Shown: piece after piece, positions 34,004 through 43,367 of the stretch | Numbering within the stretch: position 1 is the stretch's first letter | Layout of the letters: every line of letters begins with the position of its first letter | NCBI GenBank assembly: GCA_038211475.1 | Contig: JBBQVN010000001.1 | Location: forward strand, 37,419-101,418 | DNA: 64,000 nucleotides | Origin: JANYBT01 sp038211475 | Lineage (GTDB): Bacteria > Acidobacteriota > Terriglobia > Terriglobales > Acidobacteriaceae | Direction of reading: 5' to 3' | Program-made: the position numbers and the translations under genes | Notes under the pieces: generated by a model | What the model was told of the DNA's origin: nothing | The model's database searches: none | The model's input: the letters and a program-made list of their open reading frames with translations, nothing else

Positions 34004-34166
34004 GGCGCGTGTGGTGGCCGAGTCGGCGGTCGCGCAATCAGGCGGTGACGGAGAGCAGACGCTACATTTCTTCGCGACCGATTCGGTGGAGAAGTTTCGG
34101 CGCATGGGCGAGAGGTTTCTGGGCCGGGCGATTCAAGACGTGCAACACGTCGACTTAAAAGAGTAA
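34004..34166 (+). repeat. 163-bp direct repeat, copy 2 (orphan murI 3' end)
   Basis: 158/163 bases match 31678-31840. The murI reading frame is kept through to TAA, but nothing upstream of 34004 resembles murI. It marks the right boundary of the accessory insert. Confidence 0.92.
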
Positions 34167-34266
34167 GGCCCGCTCTTTTTCCGAATGACAGCGCCTGACA
34201 AATCAGCGCATGACAAATGAGCGGGCCGCCCACCGCAAGCCGCCCACCGCAACTACTTTCCCTGAA

Positions 34267-34773
34267 TTACTTTCCCTTGCCTGCCGTAATCACCGGAGGA
34301 TCTTGTCCCAGCGCCGTGGCCAGCGCAATCAGGTGATCTTGTTCATCAATCAGGATTTCGCGAATATGCTCGGCGACCGCGTATTCGCCCAACTCTTCGC
34401 ACTGCTTCACTCGTTCGCGATAGTTTCGAATGGTCTCGGTCTCGTTTTCCAGATCGAACTTCAGCATTTCGGTCGGCTGCTCAGACGTGCGCACCGGCTT
34501 CGCAGTGGACGCGGGCATTCCTCCCAGATAGTCAACCTGATTGGCGACGATCAGGGCATGATTGAGTTCTTCCGCCGCATGCTTCTCCAGTTCGGCGGCG
34601 ATGTTCATGTATTGCGCGCCTTTGAGAGCTTGCGAATACACCACGTAAGAAATGATGGCCTGATATTCTCGGGACAAATCTTCGTTTAACAGCCCGATCA
34701 ACTGCTCGCGCGATACCGCATTCGTCGAGCTGGATCCTTCATTCGTCGGGCTGGGCGTGTCTGCGTTCTTCAA
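34267..34773 (-). CDS. Ferritin-like (bacterioferritin/Dps-type) diiron protein
   Basis: 168 residues. A four-helix ferritin-like bundle has likely metal ligands Glu36 (in LSREYQ), the ExxH pair Glu69/His72, a Glu near 111-113 and a second ExxH pair Glu144/His147. The disordered Ser/Thr/Asn-rich N-terminus (1-20) is extra. It stores or detoxifies iron. It sits on the opposite strand from the iron-uptake operon. Confidence 0.85.
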   Translation of the reverse strand: MKNADTPSPTNEGSSSTNAVSREQLIGLLNEDLSREYQAIISYVVYSQALKGAQYMNIAAELEKHAAEELNHALIVANQVDYLGGMPASTAKPVRTSEQPTEMLKFDLENETETIRNYRERVKQCEELGEYAVAEHIREILIDEQDHLIALATALGQDPPVITAGKGK

Positions 34774-34854
34774 TGAATCCTCCGTCAGAGTTTTGGATGT
34801 ATTGCTTGTCCCGCTATTGATGACGCACGCTGCTGTGTTGCACCGTTCCGGGTA

Positions 34855-35874
34855 TTAGTACAGCCGGAAGCTGACTTCCACGCTGATCTGCACCGACACC
34901 GGATGACCATCTTTCTGGGCCGGCTCAAACTTCCACGTCTTCACCGCTTCGATCGCCTTCTCATCCAGACCAAGTCCCAGGCTCCGGGTCACTTTGACCT
35001 GTTGCGGACGCCCATCGGCTCCCACCACCAGCCACAGCACGCACACTCCCTGATATTTGGCCTTGCGAGCTTCTTCCGAGTATTCGGGGTCCGGCGAAAA
35101 AATTGCCCGCGGAGCGGACACGCCGCCTCCTACGCGGAATACTCCGCCTCCCGTACCGCCGCCGCGTCCCGGCCCGAAGCCCGGCCCTTCGCCGGAGCCT
35201 ACGCCACCGCCGCTGCCCGAGCCAATACCGCCGCCCGATCCAGTTCCGTTCGAGGGAGGACCGGAAGGAAGATGCGACAACGGATCGCCAAGGTTCGGCA
35301 TATTGTTCTGCGCCAGCTTCACTTGGGGAGGAATCACAATCGTCGGCTCCACTGCAAGTTTGGGATGGTCATTACGAACCACCACCGCCGGAGGAGTAAT
35401 TTGTTCCATGGCGAACTTGGGCAGACGTCCCTTGGAAGCTTGAAATTTGTCACGGTCGCCGCCGCCACCACCACCGCCAGCCTGGGTCTTCGAGGGCTGC
35501 AACACCGGAAGCTCGTCCGAGGGAACGGTCAGAATCACGTTCTCGGTCGGCTTGATTTTTTCCACAACCTTCTTGCCAGCATAGGTCAGTCCGATAATGG
35601 CCGCCACCATCAGAATGTGCACAATGGTCGAGCCCAGGGCGCCGCCGCGCTTGTAATTGTAGAACCCCCAGATGTCCTTAACCGGGATCGGCTTGGACGT
35701 GATGACCAGCGGCGGCAATTTCTTGGGAAAGAAAAAGTCGTCGAAGTTGCGCGCCAACGATTGCCACAACGAACCATCGATGGTGCCCGCCGGCATCAGC
35801 AGGTGCAACTCTGGTTCCGACGCGGCTGCCGGTCCTTCGAAATCGCGAGGTGGTTCAATGTTTGCAGTAGCCAT
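34855..35874 (-). CDS. TonB-family energy transducer
   Basis: 339 residues. The N-terminal cytoplasmic region (1-75) is long, followed by one membrane helix (about 80-100, GSTIVHILMVAAIIGL), a Pro/Gly-rich periplasmic linker with poly-Gly runs, and a C-terminal TonB domain (about 255-339) with YSEEARKAKYQG and AVKTWKFEPA. It couples proton-motive force to outer-membrane receptors. No ExbBD or receptor genes are nearby. Confidence 0.93.
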   Translation of the reverse strand: MATANIEPPRDFEGPAAASEPELHLLMPAGTIDGSLWQSLARNFDDFFFPKKLPPLVITSKPIPVKDIWGFYNYKRGGALGSTIVHILMVAAIIGLTYAGKKVVEKIKPTENVILTVPSDELPVLQPSKTQAGGGGGGGDRDKFQASKGRLPKFAMEQITPPAVVVRNDHPKLAVEPTIVIPPQVKLAQNNMPNLGDPLSHLPSGPPSNGTGSGGGIGSGSGGGVGSGEGPGFGPGRGGGTGGGVFRVGGGVSAPRAIFSPDPEYSEEARKAKYQGVCVLWLVVGADGRPQQVKVTRSLGLGLDEKAIEAVKTWKFEPAQKDGHPVSVQISVEVSFRLY

Positions 35875-36099
35875 TTGAGTCGAAATAGCCCTCAGCCTTT
35901 AGACTGGGGAAAAAGTTTTTCGTTGCGCCCTGACGTCAGCTTGTGCCTTTTCGGCTGAGCCAACCCCAGAATGCTAGAAGTGCCACCGACTTCTTCCCTG
36001 CGAATTAGATGCAATAAGCCGCTGGAATGACCAAAATTGTATCGAGTTTTTGTTGTCGATTCCATTACTTTCGCAGCACCTCACGCCAATCCGGTTGCA

Positions 36100-36128
36100 T
36101 AGACGGGCACTCCGGCGCTCCCTATAAT
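36100..36128 (+). promoter_or_regulatory. Possible sigma70-type promoter for ileS
   Basis: TATAAT at 36123-36128 with a TAGACG hexamer (36100-36105, 4 of 6 to TTGACA) at 17-base spacing. Transcription would start about 25-30 bases before the GTG of ileS. No T-box leader is seen. Confidence 0.5.
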
Positions 36129-36162
36129 AAAGAAAATTAACTGTGCGAGGGAAAACAGCCGA

Positions 36163-39030
36163 GTGCCGCTTGACCTGAAATCCACCATCAACTTGCCGAA
36201 AACCGACTTCCCCATGAAGGCCAACCTGCCCCAAAACGAGCCCAAACAGCTCGTGGCCTGGCAGGAAAACAATATTTACCAGCGGATTCGCGAGTCGCGT
36301 CAGGGCTCGCCGACTTACGTTTTGCACGACGGCCCCCCTTACGCCAACGGCCCGCTTCACCTCGGCCACGCCCTCAACAAGTGCCTGAAGGATTTCGTGG
36401 TCAAGTCAAAGACCATGGCTGGGTTTGATTCGCCCTATGTTCCGGGGTGGGATTGCCACGGCCTTCCCATAGAAATCAAAGTGGACAAGATGCTTGGCGG
36501 CAAGAAGTTACAGATGAAGCCGCTGGATGTCCGCCTGGAATGCCGCAAATACGCCCAGAAATTCCTCGATTTGCAGCGCGAGCAGTTCAAACGCATTGGC
36601 GTGTTCGGGCGCTGGGACCAGCCCTATTCCACCATGACGCCGCAGTACGAGTCGGTGGTGCTGCAAACTTTTTATCAATTTCTCGAACAGGATTTCGTCT
36701 ACAAGGGATTGCGCTCGGTGTACTGGTGCATCCACGACCGGACGGCGCTCGCCGAGGCGGAAGTCGAATATGAAACCCATACCAGTACAGCGGTTTGGGT
36801 GAAGTATGCTTTCCTGGGCGACCCAGCGGCTTTGGATCCAGCGTTGGCCGGAAAAAAGCTGTTCACCATCATCTGGACCACCACTCCCTGGACCCTGCCC
36901 GCGTCGATGGCGGTGGCCTTTGCGCCCGACGAACAATACGTCGCGCTGGAAGACGGCAACTCTCCTGGAAATGTGTACATCGTCGCCGAGGCGCTCGCTG
37001 CAAAAGTAGAGCTGGACGTAAAAAACTCGGTAAGGTTGGATCCTGGAGCGGCCCTGGCCCGCTTCCCAGGCCACAAGCTTGAGCACACCAAGTTTCAGCA
37101 TCCCTTTTTGGAGCGCGAGATTCTCGGCGTGGTGGCGGACTACGTCACCATGGACACCGGCACCGGCGTCGTCCACACCGCCCCCGCCCACGGCGCTGAC
37201 GATTTTGCTACCGGTTTGCGCTACCAGATTGACGCCACCAGCCACGTGGACGCAGGCGGACGCCTCCGCGACGGCTTGCCAGAATACGATGGCTTGCAGG
37301 TGTTCAAGGCCAACGCGCCCATCGTCGAACTGCTCAAGGCCCGCGGCGCGCTTCTCCACACCGAGCCCTTCGAGCACTCGTACCCCCACTGCTGGCGCTG
37401 CCACAATCCCATCATCTTCCGAGCCACCGAGCAGTGGTTCATCGCGATGGAAGCGCCCTTTGAGGGCGGCACCTTGCGCAGCCGCGCTCTCGACGAAATC
37501 AAAAAAGTCCAGTGGGATCCGGCGTGGGGCGAGGAGCGCATTTCGAATATGGTCGCGACCCGCCCCGATTGGTGCATCTCGCGCCAGCGCATTTGGGGCG
37601 TGCCCATTGCCGTTTTTCTGTGCGAAGGCTGCGGCAAGCCGTTGAACGACGTTGCGGTCAACCGCGCCGTCGTGGACTTTTTTGCCCTCCATGGCGCTGA
37701 CGCCTGGTACACCGAGGCTGCGAATTCCCTGCTCCCCCCCGGCAAGACCTGTCTAGGATGTGGCGGCTCGAAGTTTATCCGCGAAACTGACATCCTGGAC
37801 GTATGGTTTGAATCCGGCGCCAGCCAGGCCGCCGTATTAGGCCGGGAACCCAGCCTGCCCTGGCCAGCCGACTTGTATCTGGAAGGCGGTGACCAATACC
37901 GCGGCTGGTTCATGTCTTCGCTGCTGTGCGCCATGCCGGCGCAAGGCAAAGCCCCCTTCCGCATGGTCGCTACGCCCGGCTGGACCCTCGACGAGCAAGG
38001 TCGCGCCATGTCCAAGTCGCGCGGCAACGACGTCGATCCGGTAGACATCTCCAACCGGTTGGGCGGCGAAATCGTGCGCCTGTGGGTCGCCTCGGTGGAC
38101 TTCCGCGAGGACGTCGTTGGCTCCGAGTTGTTGATGCAGCGCCAGGCAGAAAACTATCGCAAAATCCGCAACACCTTCCGTTACATTCTGGGCAGCCTGT
38201 ATGACTTTGACCCGGCGCACGACACCGTGGCCTACGACGACTTGCAGGAGCTCGACCGCTACATGCTGCAGCAATTGGCGGAGCTTTCCGGGCAAGTGCG
38301 GCAGTGGTATGTGGAATTCGCATTCCATCGCATCTACCAGGCTATCAATCAGTTTTGCGTGGTCGAGTTGAGCGCGTTTTATTTCGACGTGTTGAAGGAT
38401 CGGCTCTACACTTCGGCGCCAAATTCAGCGGCGCGGCGCTCAGCACAAACCGTTCTCTGGACCATTGGCGAAACCCTGGTCCGTTTGCTCGCGCCTGTCA
38501 TGAGCTTCACCTGCGAGGAAGTGTGGCGGCACCTGCCCCCCGTTGCGGGTCGCGCCGACAGCGTGCATGTGACCCGTTTCCTGAACGCGGAAGAAATTTT
38601 CGGAAAAACTGCCGCGCAGAAAATGCTGGAGCCGAAGCCCTCTGACCATGCCACCGACTGGACGGTCTTACGTGGCGTCCGCGAGGAAGTGTTGAAAGCG
38701 CTGGAAGGCGCGCGTACCGCCAAACTCATCGGCGGCAACCTGGAGGCACAGGTAACCCTCACCGCGCCAGAGCCAACCCTTGCCGTTCTGCTGCGTCATG
38801 CCGCACAGTTGCGATATTTGTTTATCGTCTCTGCGGTCGAGCTGAAGACTGCCGCGGCGGACGATGGCTCGACTCCGATCCAAATCGAAGTCGCCAAAGC
38901 TGCCGGCAAAAAATGCGAACGCTGCTGGAATTATTCAACCCGGGTTGGAGAAGATCAGAACTACCTCACGGTTTGCGAGCGCTGCGGGCCCGTGCTCGCG
39001 GAACTGGAAATGGCTGCGGCGTCGAAGTAA
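36163..39030 (+). CDS. ileS: Isoleucyl-tRNA synthetase
   Basis: 955 residues, class I synthetase. HLGH (66-69) is the HIGH motif and MSKS (616-619) the KMSKS motif. The CP1 editing domain lies between. The C-terminal zinc site uses Cys918/921 and Cys938/941. Length and full domain order agree with bacterial IleRS type. The GTG 36163 start has a weak ribosome site. lspA follows after 20 bases, the common ileS-lspA pairing. Confidence 0.98.
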   Translation: MPLDLKSTINLPKTDFPMKANLPQNEPKQLVAWQENNIYQRIRESRQGSPTYVLHDGPPYANGPLHLGHALNKCLKDFVVKSKTMAGFDSPYVPGWDCHGLPIEIKVDKMLGGKKLQMKPLDVRLECRKYAQKFLDLQREQFKRIGVFGRWDQPYSTMTPQYESVVLQTFYQFLEQDFVYKGLRSVYWCIHDRTALAEAEVEYETHTSTAVWVKYAFLGDPAALDPALAGKKLFTIIWTTTPWTLPASMAVAFAPDEQYVALEDGNSPGNVYIVAEALAAKVELDVKNSVRLDPGAALARFPGHKLEHTKFQHPFLEREILGVVADYVTMDTGTGVVHTAPAHGADDFATGLRYQIDATSHVDAGGRLRDGLPEYDGLQVFKANAPIVELLKARGALLHTEPFEHSYPHCWRCHNPIIFRATEQWFIAMEAPFEGGTLRSRALDEIKKVQWDPAWGEERISNMVATRPDWCISRQRIWGVPIAVFLCEGCGKPLNDVAVNRAVVDFFALHGADAWYTEAANSLLPPGKTCLGCGGSKFIRETDILDVWFESGASQAAVLGREPSLPWPADLYLEGGDQYRGWFMSSLLCAMPAQGKAPFRMVATPGWTLDEQGRAMSKSRGNDVDPVDISNRLGGEIVRLWVASVDFREDVVGSELLMQRQAENYRKIRNTFRYILGSLYDFDPAHDTVAYDDLQELDRYMLQQLAELSGQVRQWYVEFAFHRIYQAINQFCVVELSAFYFDVLKDRLYTSAPNSAARRSAQTVLWTIGETLVRLLAPVMSFTCEEVWRHLPPVAGRADSVHVTRFLNAEEIFGKTAAQKMLEPKPSDHATDWTVLRGVREEVLKALEGARTAKLIGGNLEAQVTLTAPEPTLAVLLRHAAQLRYLFIVSAVELKTAAADDGSTPIQIEVAKAAGKKCERCWNYSTRVGEDQNYLTVCERCGPVLAELEMAAASK

Positions 39031-39050
39031 CGGTCACGTAAGTAATCCTC

Positions 39051-39539
39051 ATGCGCAAATATTATTTACTCATCGCCCTGGCGGTCGTGGTGCTGGATCG
39101 GCTGACCAAGCAGGCCGTGCAACGCGGGATCGCCCTGCATGACTTCATTCAGGTCATTCCCGGCTGCTTCCGGTTGACTCATGTGGAGAACACGGGGGCG
39201 GCCTTCGGTTTGTTTGCGGACTCGCACTCCGAATGGAAACTGGCCATGCTGATCTTGTTCTCGGTCACCGCCCTGATCGTGGTCTTGTTCCTGTTGTGGA
39301 AGAACGGACCGACCCTGAACTTAACTGGAGTGGCGCTGGCCCTAATACTGGGCGGCGCGGTGGGCAATCTGTGGGACCGCGCGCTGCACGGCAAAGTAGT
39401 GGATTTTTTGTTGTTCTACATCGGGCAGTATGAATGGCCTTCCTTCAACGCCGCCGACAGTGCGATCGTGGTGGGCGCCGGCCTGCTGGTGATCGAAATG
39501 GTCTTTCCCAAACGCGCCACCGCTCCCGTCGAGAATTAG
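39051..39539 (+). CDS. lspA: Lipoprotein signal peptidase
   Basis: 162 residues, four helices. It cleaves prolipoprotein signal peptides at the inner membrane. ENTGAAFG and GNLWDR are family blocks. Asp118 (VVDF) and Asp136 (NAADS) are the catalytic pair. It is downstream of ileS in the same operon, and a strong terminator follows. Confidence 0.97.
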   Translation: MRKYYLLIALAVVVLDRLTKQAVQRGIALHDFIQVIPGCFRLTHVENTGAAFGLFADSHSEWKLAMLILFSVTALIVVLFLLWKNGPTLNLTGVALALILGGAVGNLWDRALHGKVVDFLLFYIGQYEWPSFNAADSAIVVGAGLLVIEMVFPKRATAPVEN

Positions 39540-39604
39540 TCGTCTGTATACTCCTTCTCGATTCACCCCGGTCGCGCTGGGCGATCAGCCGCGGTACCAA
39601 CAAA

Positions 39605-39628
39605 AAGGGCGGCCCGAAGGCCGCCCTT
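39605..39628. terminator. Terminator between lspA and the SYLF gene
   Basis: AAGGGCGGCC (39605-39614) pairs with GGCCGCCCTT (39619-39628) over a CGAA loop, flanked by A-runs on the left, so it also works for the convergent gene. A near-identical hairpin occurs at 44763-44785. Confidence 0.9.
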
Positions 39629-39644
39629 GAGAAAACCACCCCAA

Positions 39645-40334
39645 CTACTTCGTCATGTGCTTGGGCGCGGCCTTGGTCAAAACAGCGATCAGTGAACGCG
39701 CCGACTTCGGAACAGGCACTGCACCATCCCGCACGATTTCGCGTGCGCTAATTTCCTTGCCGTAGAGCGCCTTGTTTGCTCCATCGTCTGAGCGCATGGT
39801 CGAACCGGAGAGCGATACTCCGGCAAACAATCCCTGCGAACGCGAGTACGACAGGATCTCGGCTTGCATCACGATATCGGTTTCCGCGGAGGCATTGCGT
39901 CCTTTCGGGCCGGCCGCGATGGAAGCATCGCCGCCCAGTTTCACTTTGCTGGTCATCACTGACTTGGCGCCGGCTTCGTTCATAATCAACAGCACAAAGT
40001 CAGTGGACTCGCCGCCAATCTGGAAACCGAAGCTGCCGCCTTCCAGAGCAAACATGGCGGGCGCGCTCCATCCGCCGCTGAAGTCCTTGCCCGACCGGCA
40101 AGTAATAACGCCGCGACCGTAACTGCCGCCCACGATAAAGGCGGCCTTCTTCACTGAGGGGTAGACCACCACGCACACGGCCTTGCCCAGCAGGTCCTGA
40201 GGAATATCGTCTGGAATGTTCAAGATCGCCTTCAGCACAGTGGCGGCCTCGCCGATGCGCTCATTTTCCTTACTTTGCGCGAACATCGGAACGGCGAACA
40301 AAAGACACAACAGAGAGACCAAAATTCTTTTCAC
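39645..40334 (-). CDS. Exported SYLF (Ysc84-like) lipid-binding domain protein
   Basis: 229 residues from GTG 40334, preceded by GGAAGG six bases upstream. Starting further out at 40385 would add 17 non-conserved residues before the signal peptide. A signal peptide (about 1-21, ending FAQS) precedes the SYLF domain with SVKKAAFIVGGSYGRG and GGSFGFQIG strands. Family members bind phosphoinositides in eukaryotes. In bacteria the role is unknown. Confidence 0.88.
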   Translation of the reverse strand: MKRILVSLLCLLFAVPMFAQSKENERIGEAATVLKAILNIPDDIPQDLLGKAVCVVVYPSVKKAAFIVGGSYGRGVITCRSGKDFSGGWSAPAMFALEGGSFGFQIGGESTDFVLLIMNEAGAKSVMTSKVKLGGDASIAAGPKGRNASAETDIVMQAEILSYSRSQGLFAGVSLSGSTMRSDDGANKALYGKEISAREIVRDGAVPVPKSARSLIAVLTKAAPKHMTK

Positions 40335-40530
40335 AGTGAACCTTCCTTTTCCATTTGAGTACAGATGAAACTCAGTATTTTTCAATCCTTTAAATGCTAT
40401 CGCTAGCGACTACTGCGGTCAAGCACCATACACTGTATTTCCTCTCGGGAAAGGCTGTATTTACTGGTCCCATGCCCTGTGCTAGCCTGACGCTGTTGTT
40501 CCATCCATTCATCTACAAGGAGTCTCATTT

Positions 40531-40905
40531 ATGGCCGATCTTGATCAACTAAAACGCAAATATCAACCCGTTCTTGATGCATTGAATGAACAAAGCGCAG
40601 TCATCGAAGCCGTGGACTTACAAGGCGAAAAGCTGCACATCAAAGCGGTGTGTGTGTCCCAGGCCAGCGTCAATCGAGTTTGGAATGCCATCAAAGCCGT
40701 CGATCCCACTTTCGCGGACCTAGCTCACGAAATCACCTTCCACCAGGGCGACCAGAAATACACTGTCAAGGCGGGAGATAACCTGGGCAAGATTGCGCAA
40801 CACTTCTACGGCGCGGCCAGTCAGTCCGCAAAGATCGTGGAAGCCAACAAGATCTCCGACCCCGACAAAATTCGTGTGGGCCAAGAACTGACCATCCCTG
40901 GATAG
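40531..40905 (+). CDS. BON-LysM protein, YgaU/Kbp-like
   Basis: 124 residues. A BON-like N-terminal half (EAVDLQGEKLHIKAVC-VNRVWNAIK) and a LysM domain at about 74-123 (YTVKAGDNLGKIAQHFYG, RVGQELTIPG). Matches E. coli YgaU/Kbp, a cytoplasmic K+-binding protein, in size and order. AAGGAG precedes the ATG. Confidence 0.88.
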   Translation: MADLDQLKRKYQPVLDALNEQSAVIEAVDLQGEKLHIKAVCVSQASVNRVWNAIKAVDPTFADLAHEITFHQGDQKYTVKAGDNLGKIAQHFYGAASQSAKIVEANKISDPDKIRVGQELTIPG

Positions 40906-40987
40906 ATAAAAGACAACTGATAACTGAATTGATTAATCACAACTGCGGTGCAGGCGCGCTTTATCTGTCGCTTGCGCTGGTATTCTC

Positions 40988-42802
40988 ATGTTGAATCGCC
41001 GACAGTGGTATCCCGCCATCGCCCTGCTGCTGCTAATTGCAGCAGTGGGGGCGGCGTTTGTGCATTTCTCCAGCTCGGTTCCCGCCCCGCCGTCCTCCGC
41101 CGCCACCTCGGGAGGGCCGCCCGCAGTAGATCTTGATGCTCTGCATACCGCTCGCCGATTATCGGCGCTGGCGTCAACCCCTGAAGAGCAGCGCCTCGCG
41201 CTGCAAGCGGTCCGAGACGCGGATCACGAAGTGGATCTGGCATTCGCCGGCGCGCTGTGGGAAGCATCGCAACGTCCGCCGCAGCAGAGTGATGAGATCA
41301 CCCAGTTGCGCGACCGCATCAACCAGGTAACCTCGGATCTGAAGGATGAAGAATCGCAACACCAGCAGCTCACGGCGCGTTTAGCTGCGGCGGGTTCCGC
41401 CGACAAGGATGAACTGCAACAGCAAATCACACTGCTGGAGGCCTTGCGCGACCTCGACAAGGAAGATCTGGAGGACGCAAGGCAAGATCTGATGCGCGCC
41501 GGCGGCGACCCCGAAGGCGATATCCTGCGCTTGCGCGACGCCCACGAAGCGGCGGAGCGCGACGCGACCTCGCAGGCCGTCCCTGCTCCTGCCCCATCCC
41601 GTTCGGACCGGTTGGGTTCAGGCAGCCTCCTGTCGCACCTTCAGCAATGGTTCGCCATTCGCACCACGCGTCAGAGCCTGGAGCAGCAAGCCGCCCACGC
41701 GATGACTACCAGGCAAGCGCTGACCGATCTGCAGCAGCAACGCCAAACGACTCTCCAGCAGCAGACTGGCAAGCGGCAGCAGTTGCGGGAACAAGCCCAT
41801 GCCGGCGTGAAGCCAGCCACCCAGGCTGCGCCTGCATCGGACGTCATCGCCGACCTGCGCCATTTCACAAATGTGCGGCGAACCCTCGCCAATCTCAAGC
41901 AGCGCATACAGGACGAGCAGACTCTGGGCGATACGTACAAGAGTTGGGCCGCGCTGGTGGCGGGCGATCAACGTGCTGCCGTTCGCAGCATTCTCCGCGA
42001 TGTGCTCGGGATCCTGGTGATCATCCTGCTGGTCAATTTCTGTGGCTGGCTGGTTGAGTCTCTATTTGCTGCGCGCGATATCGGCGGGGAGCGGCGCGCC
42101 ACTCTGCGTTCGGTGGTTCGCTATGCACTGCAATTTCTGGGCGTGATGGGCATCCTTCTGATTGTTCTGGGCGTACCCAGTCAACTCTCCACCGTGTTGG
42201 GCCTCGCGGGCGCCGGCCTTACCGTTGCCTTGAAAGATTTCATCGTCGGCTTTTTGGGATGGTTCGTGCTGATCGGGCGCAACGGATTGCGCGTGGGCGA
42301 CTGGGTCGAGATTGAAGGTGTGACTGGCGAAGTGGCCGAAGTCGGGCTGCTCCGCACCGTGCTGCTTGAAACCGGAAACTGGACTGATGCCGGCCATCCC
42401 ACTGGCCGCAAAGTCGCTTTCGTCAACAGCTATGCGATTGAAGGCCACTTCTTCAATTTCTCAACGGCCGGCCAATGGTTGTGGGACGAACTGAACGTGT
42501 TGGTGCCGCCGGGCGAAGACCTCTATGCCTTGATTGACGAAACTTTGAAGGTGGTGACCGAGGCCACGGAAGCCAATGCGCATCTAGCCGAGGAGGAATG
42601 GCAGCGCTCCAACAGCCGCTACCGATTGAAGTCTGTTTCCGCTACTCCCGCACTCAGCGTGCGGCCAACTCACGATGGGATCGAAATTCGCATCCGCTAC
42701 GTGGCTCGCGCGGCCGAACGCCTCGAACTGCGGACTCGCCTCTATCAGCAAGTGGTGGATCTGCTGCACCAGAGAGCCGAAGCGGCGGCGAAACAAGCTT
42801 AA
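40988..42802 (+). CDS. MscS-family mechanosensitive channel with long coiled-coil N-terminus
   Basis: 604 residues. A signal-anchor (about 9-25) is followed by a Gln/Asp/Glu-rich periplasmic coiled coil to about 320, then three helices and the MscS pore/beta domain (about 385-460: GLAGAGLTVALKDFIVGFLG then RVGDWVEI and VTGEVAEVGLLRT). A cytoplasmic alpha/beta vestibule ends the protein. It should open on membrane tension to release osmolytes. Confidence 0.9.
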   Translation: MLNRRQWYPAIALLLLIAAVGAAFVHFSSSVPAPPSSAATSGGPPAVDLDALHTARRLSALASTPEEQRLALQAVRDADHEVDLAFAGALWEASQRPPQQSDEITQLRDRINQVTSDLKDEESQHQQLTARLAAAGSADKDELQQQITLLEALRDLDKEDLEDARQDLMRAGGDPEGDILRLRDAHEAAERDATSQAVPAPAPSRSDRLGSGSLLSHLQQWFAIRTTRQSLEQQAAHAMTTRQALTDLQQQRQTTLQQQTGKRQQLREQAHAGVKPATQAAPASDVIADLRHFTNVRRTLANLKQRIQDEQTLGDTYKSWAALVAGDQRAAVRSILRDVLGILVIILLVNFCGWLVESLFAARDIGGERRATLRSVVRYALQFLGVMGILLIVLGVPSQLSTVLGLAGAGLTVALKDFIVGFLGWFVLIGRNGLRVGDWVEIEGVTGEVAEVGLLRTVLLETGNWTDAGHPTGRKVAFVNSYAIEGHFFNFSTAGQWLWDELNVLVPPGEDLYALIDETLKVVTEATEANAHLAEEEWQRSNSRYRLKSVSATPALSVRPTHDGIEIRIRYVARAAERLELRTRLYQQVVDLLHQRAEAAAKQA

Positions 42803-43367
42803 CTTCCATCGGTAATGGCGTTTCTTCTTGTTCAAATGATTTGCTTAATAGTCTAAGAAACATTGCCTGATGCGACATCTGCTTTTTTCCATATAACTTG
42901 TTGAGCCATAACGGTTTACAGGAGCGCTGATTACCGAGGCAGGGGGAGGATGGATTTCCTGACGGCAAAAAGTATTATGCCCGCTGCGCAGAATGCCACG
43001 CAATCGCCTCAGGAAGCCTGTGGTGAGCCGATCGTGGTTCGGGACGACCCAGAGGTCATCCCCAGTACTAAAACGCCGTGGGCCCCCTCTAGCGTTCGAT
43101 TGAAGCGGCAGTGTAAAAATTACACTGCTGGCAATACGTTTCTCGGAGCTATTTTTTTAGCCTTGTTCCCGCTCCTTCGCGGACGACGCCACCGCGATCC
43201 CACGGCTAATCCAGATCCCAACCCTCCCGATCTCGACCAAGTTCCCCTCTCCAATCACCCTGTCTGTAGGATTGGCGACGCGTAGGGCAACTCCGCGATC
43301 ACTCTCGTGTTCTAATGCAATAGAAGCTATACAGGATGTATTGTAGCTGCAGTACCCAGGGGGCTTT
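42803..43367. other. Intergenic stretch with a 9-base palindrome
   Basis: 565 bases. No gene supported: the longest frame (42950-43285) lacks a ribosome site and conserved motif. GCAGTGTAA-AAA-TTACACTGC (43108-43128) is a perfect inverted repeat, operator-like or a small hairpin without T-run. GGGGG precedes the next ATG at 43368. Confidence 0.5.

Noticed and set aside
36508..37692. 394-residue minus-strand open frame
   Set aside because: Lies entirely inside ileS, whose motifs and length are certain.
42950..43285. 111-residue plus-strand open frame
   Set aside because: No ribosome site, no motif, odd Pro/Arg-rich composition; likely random in GC-rich DNA.
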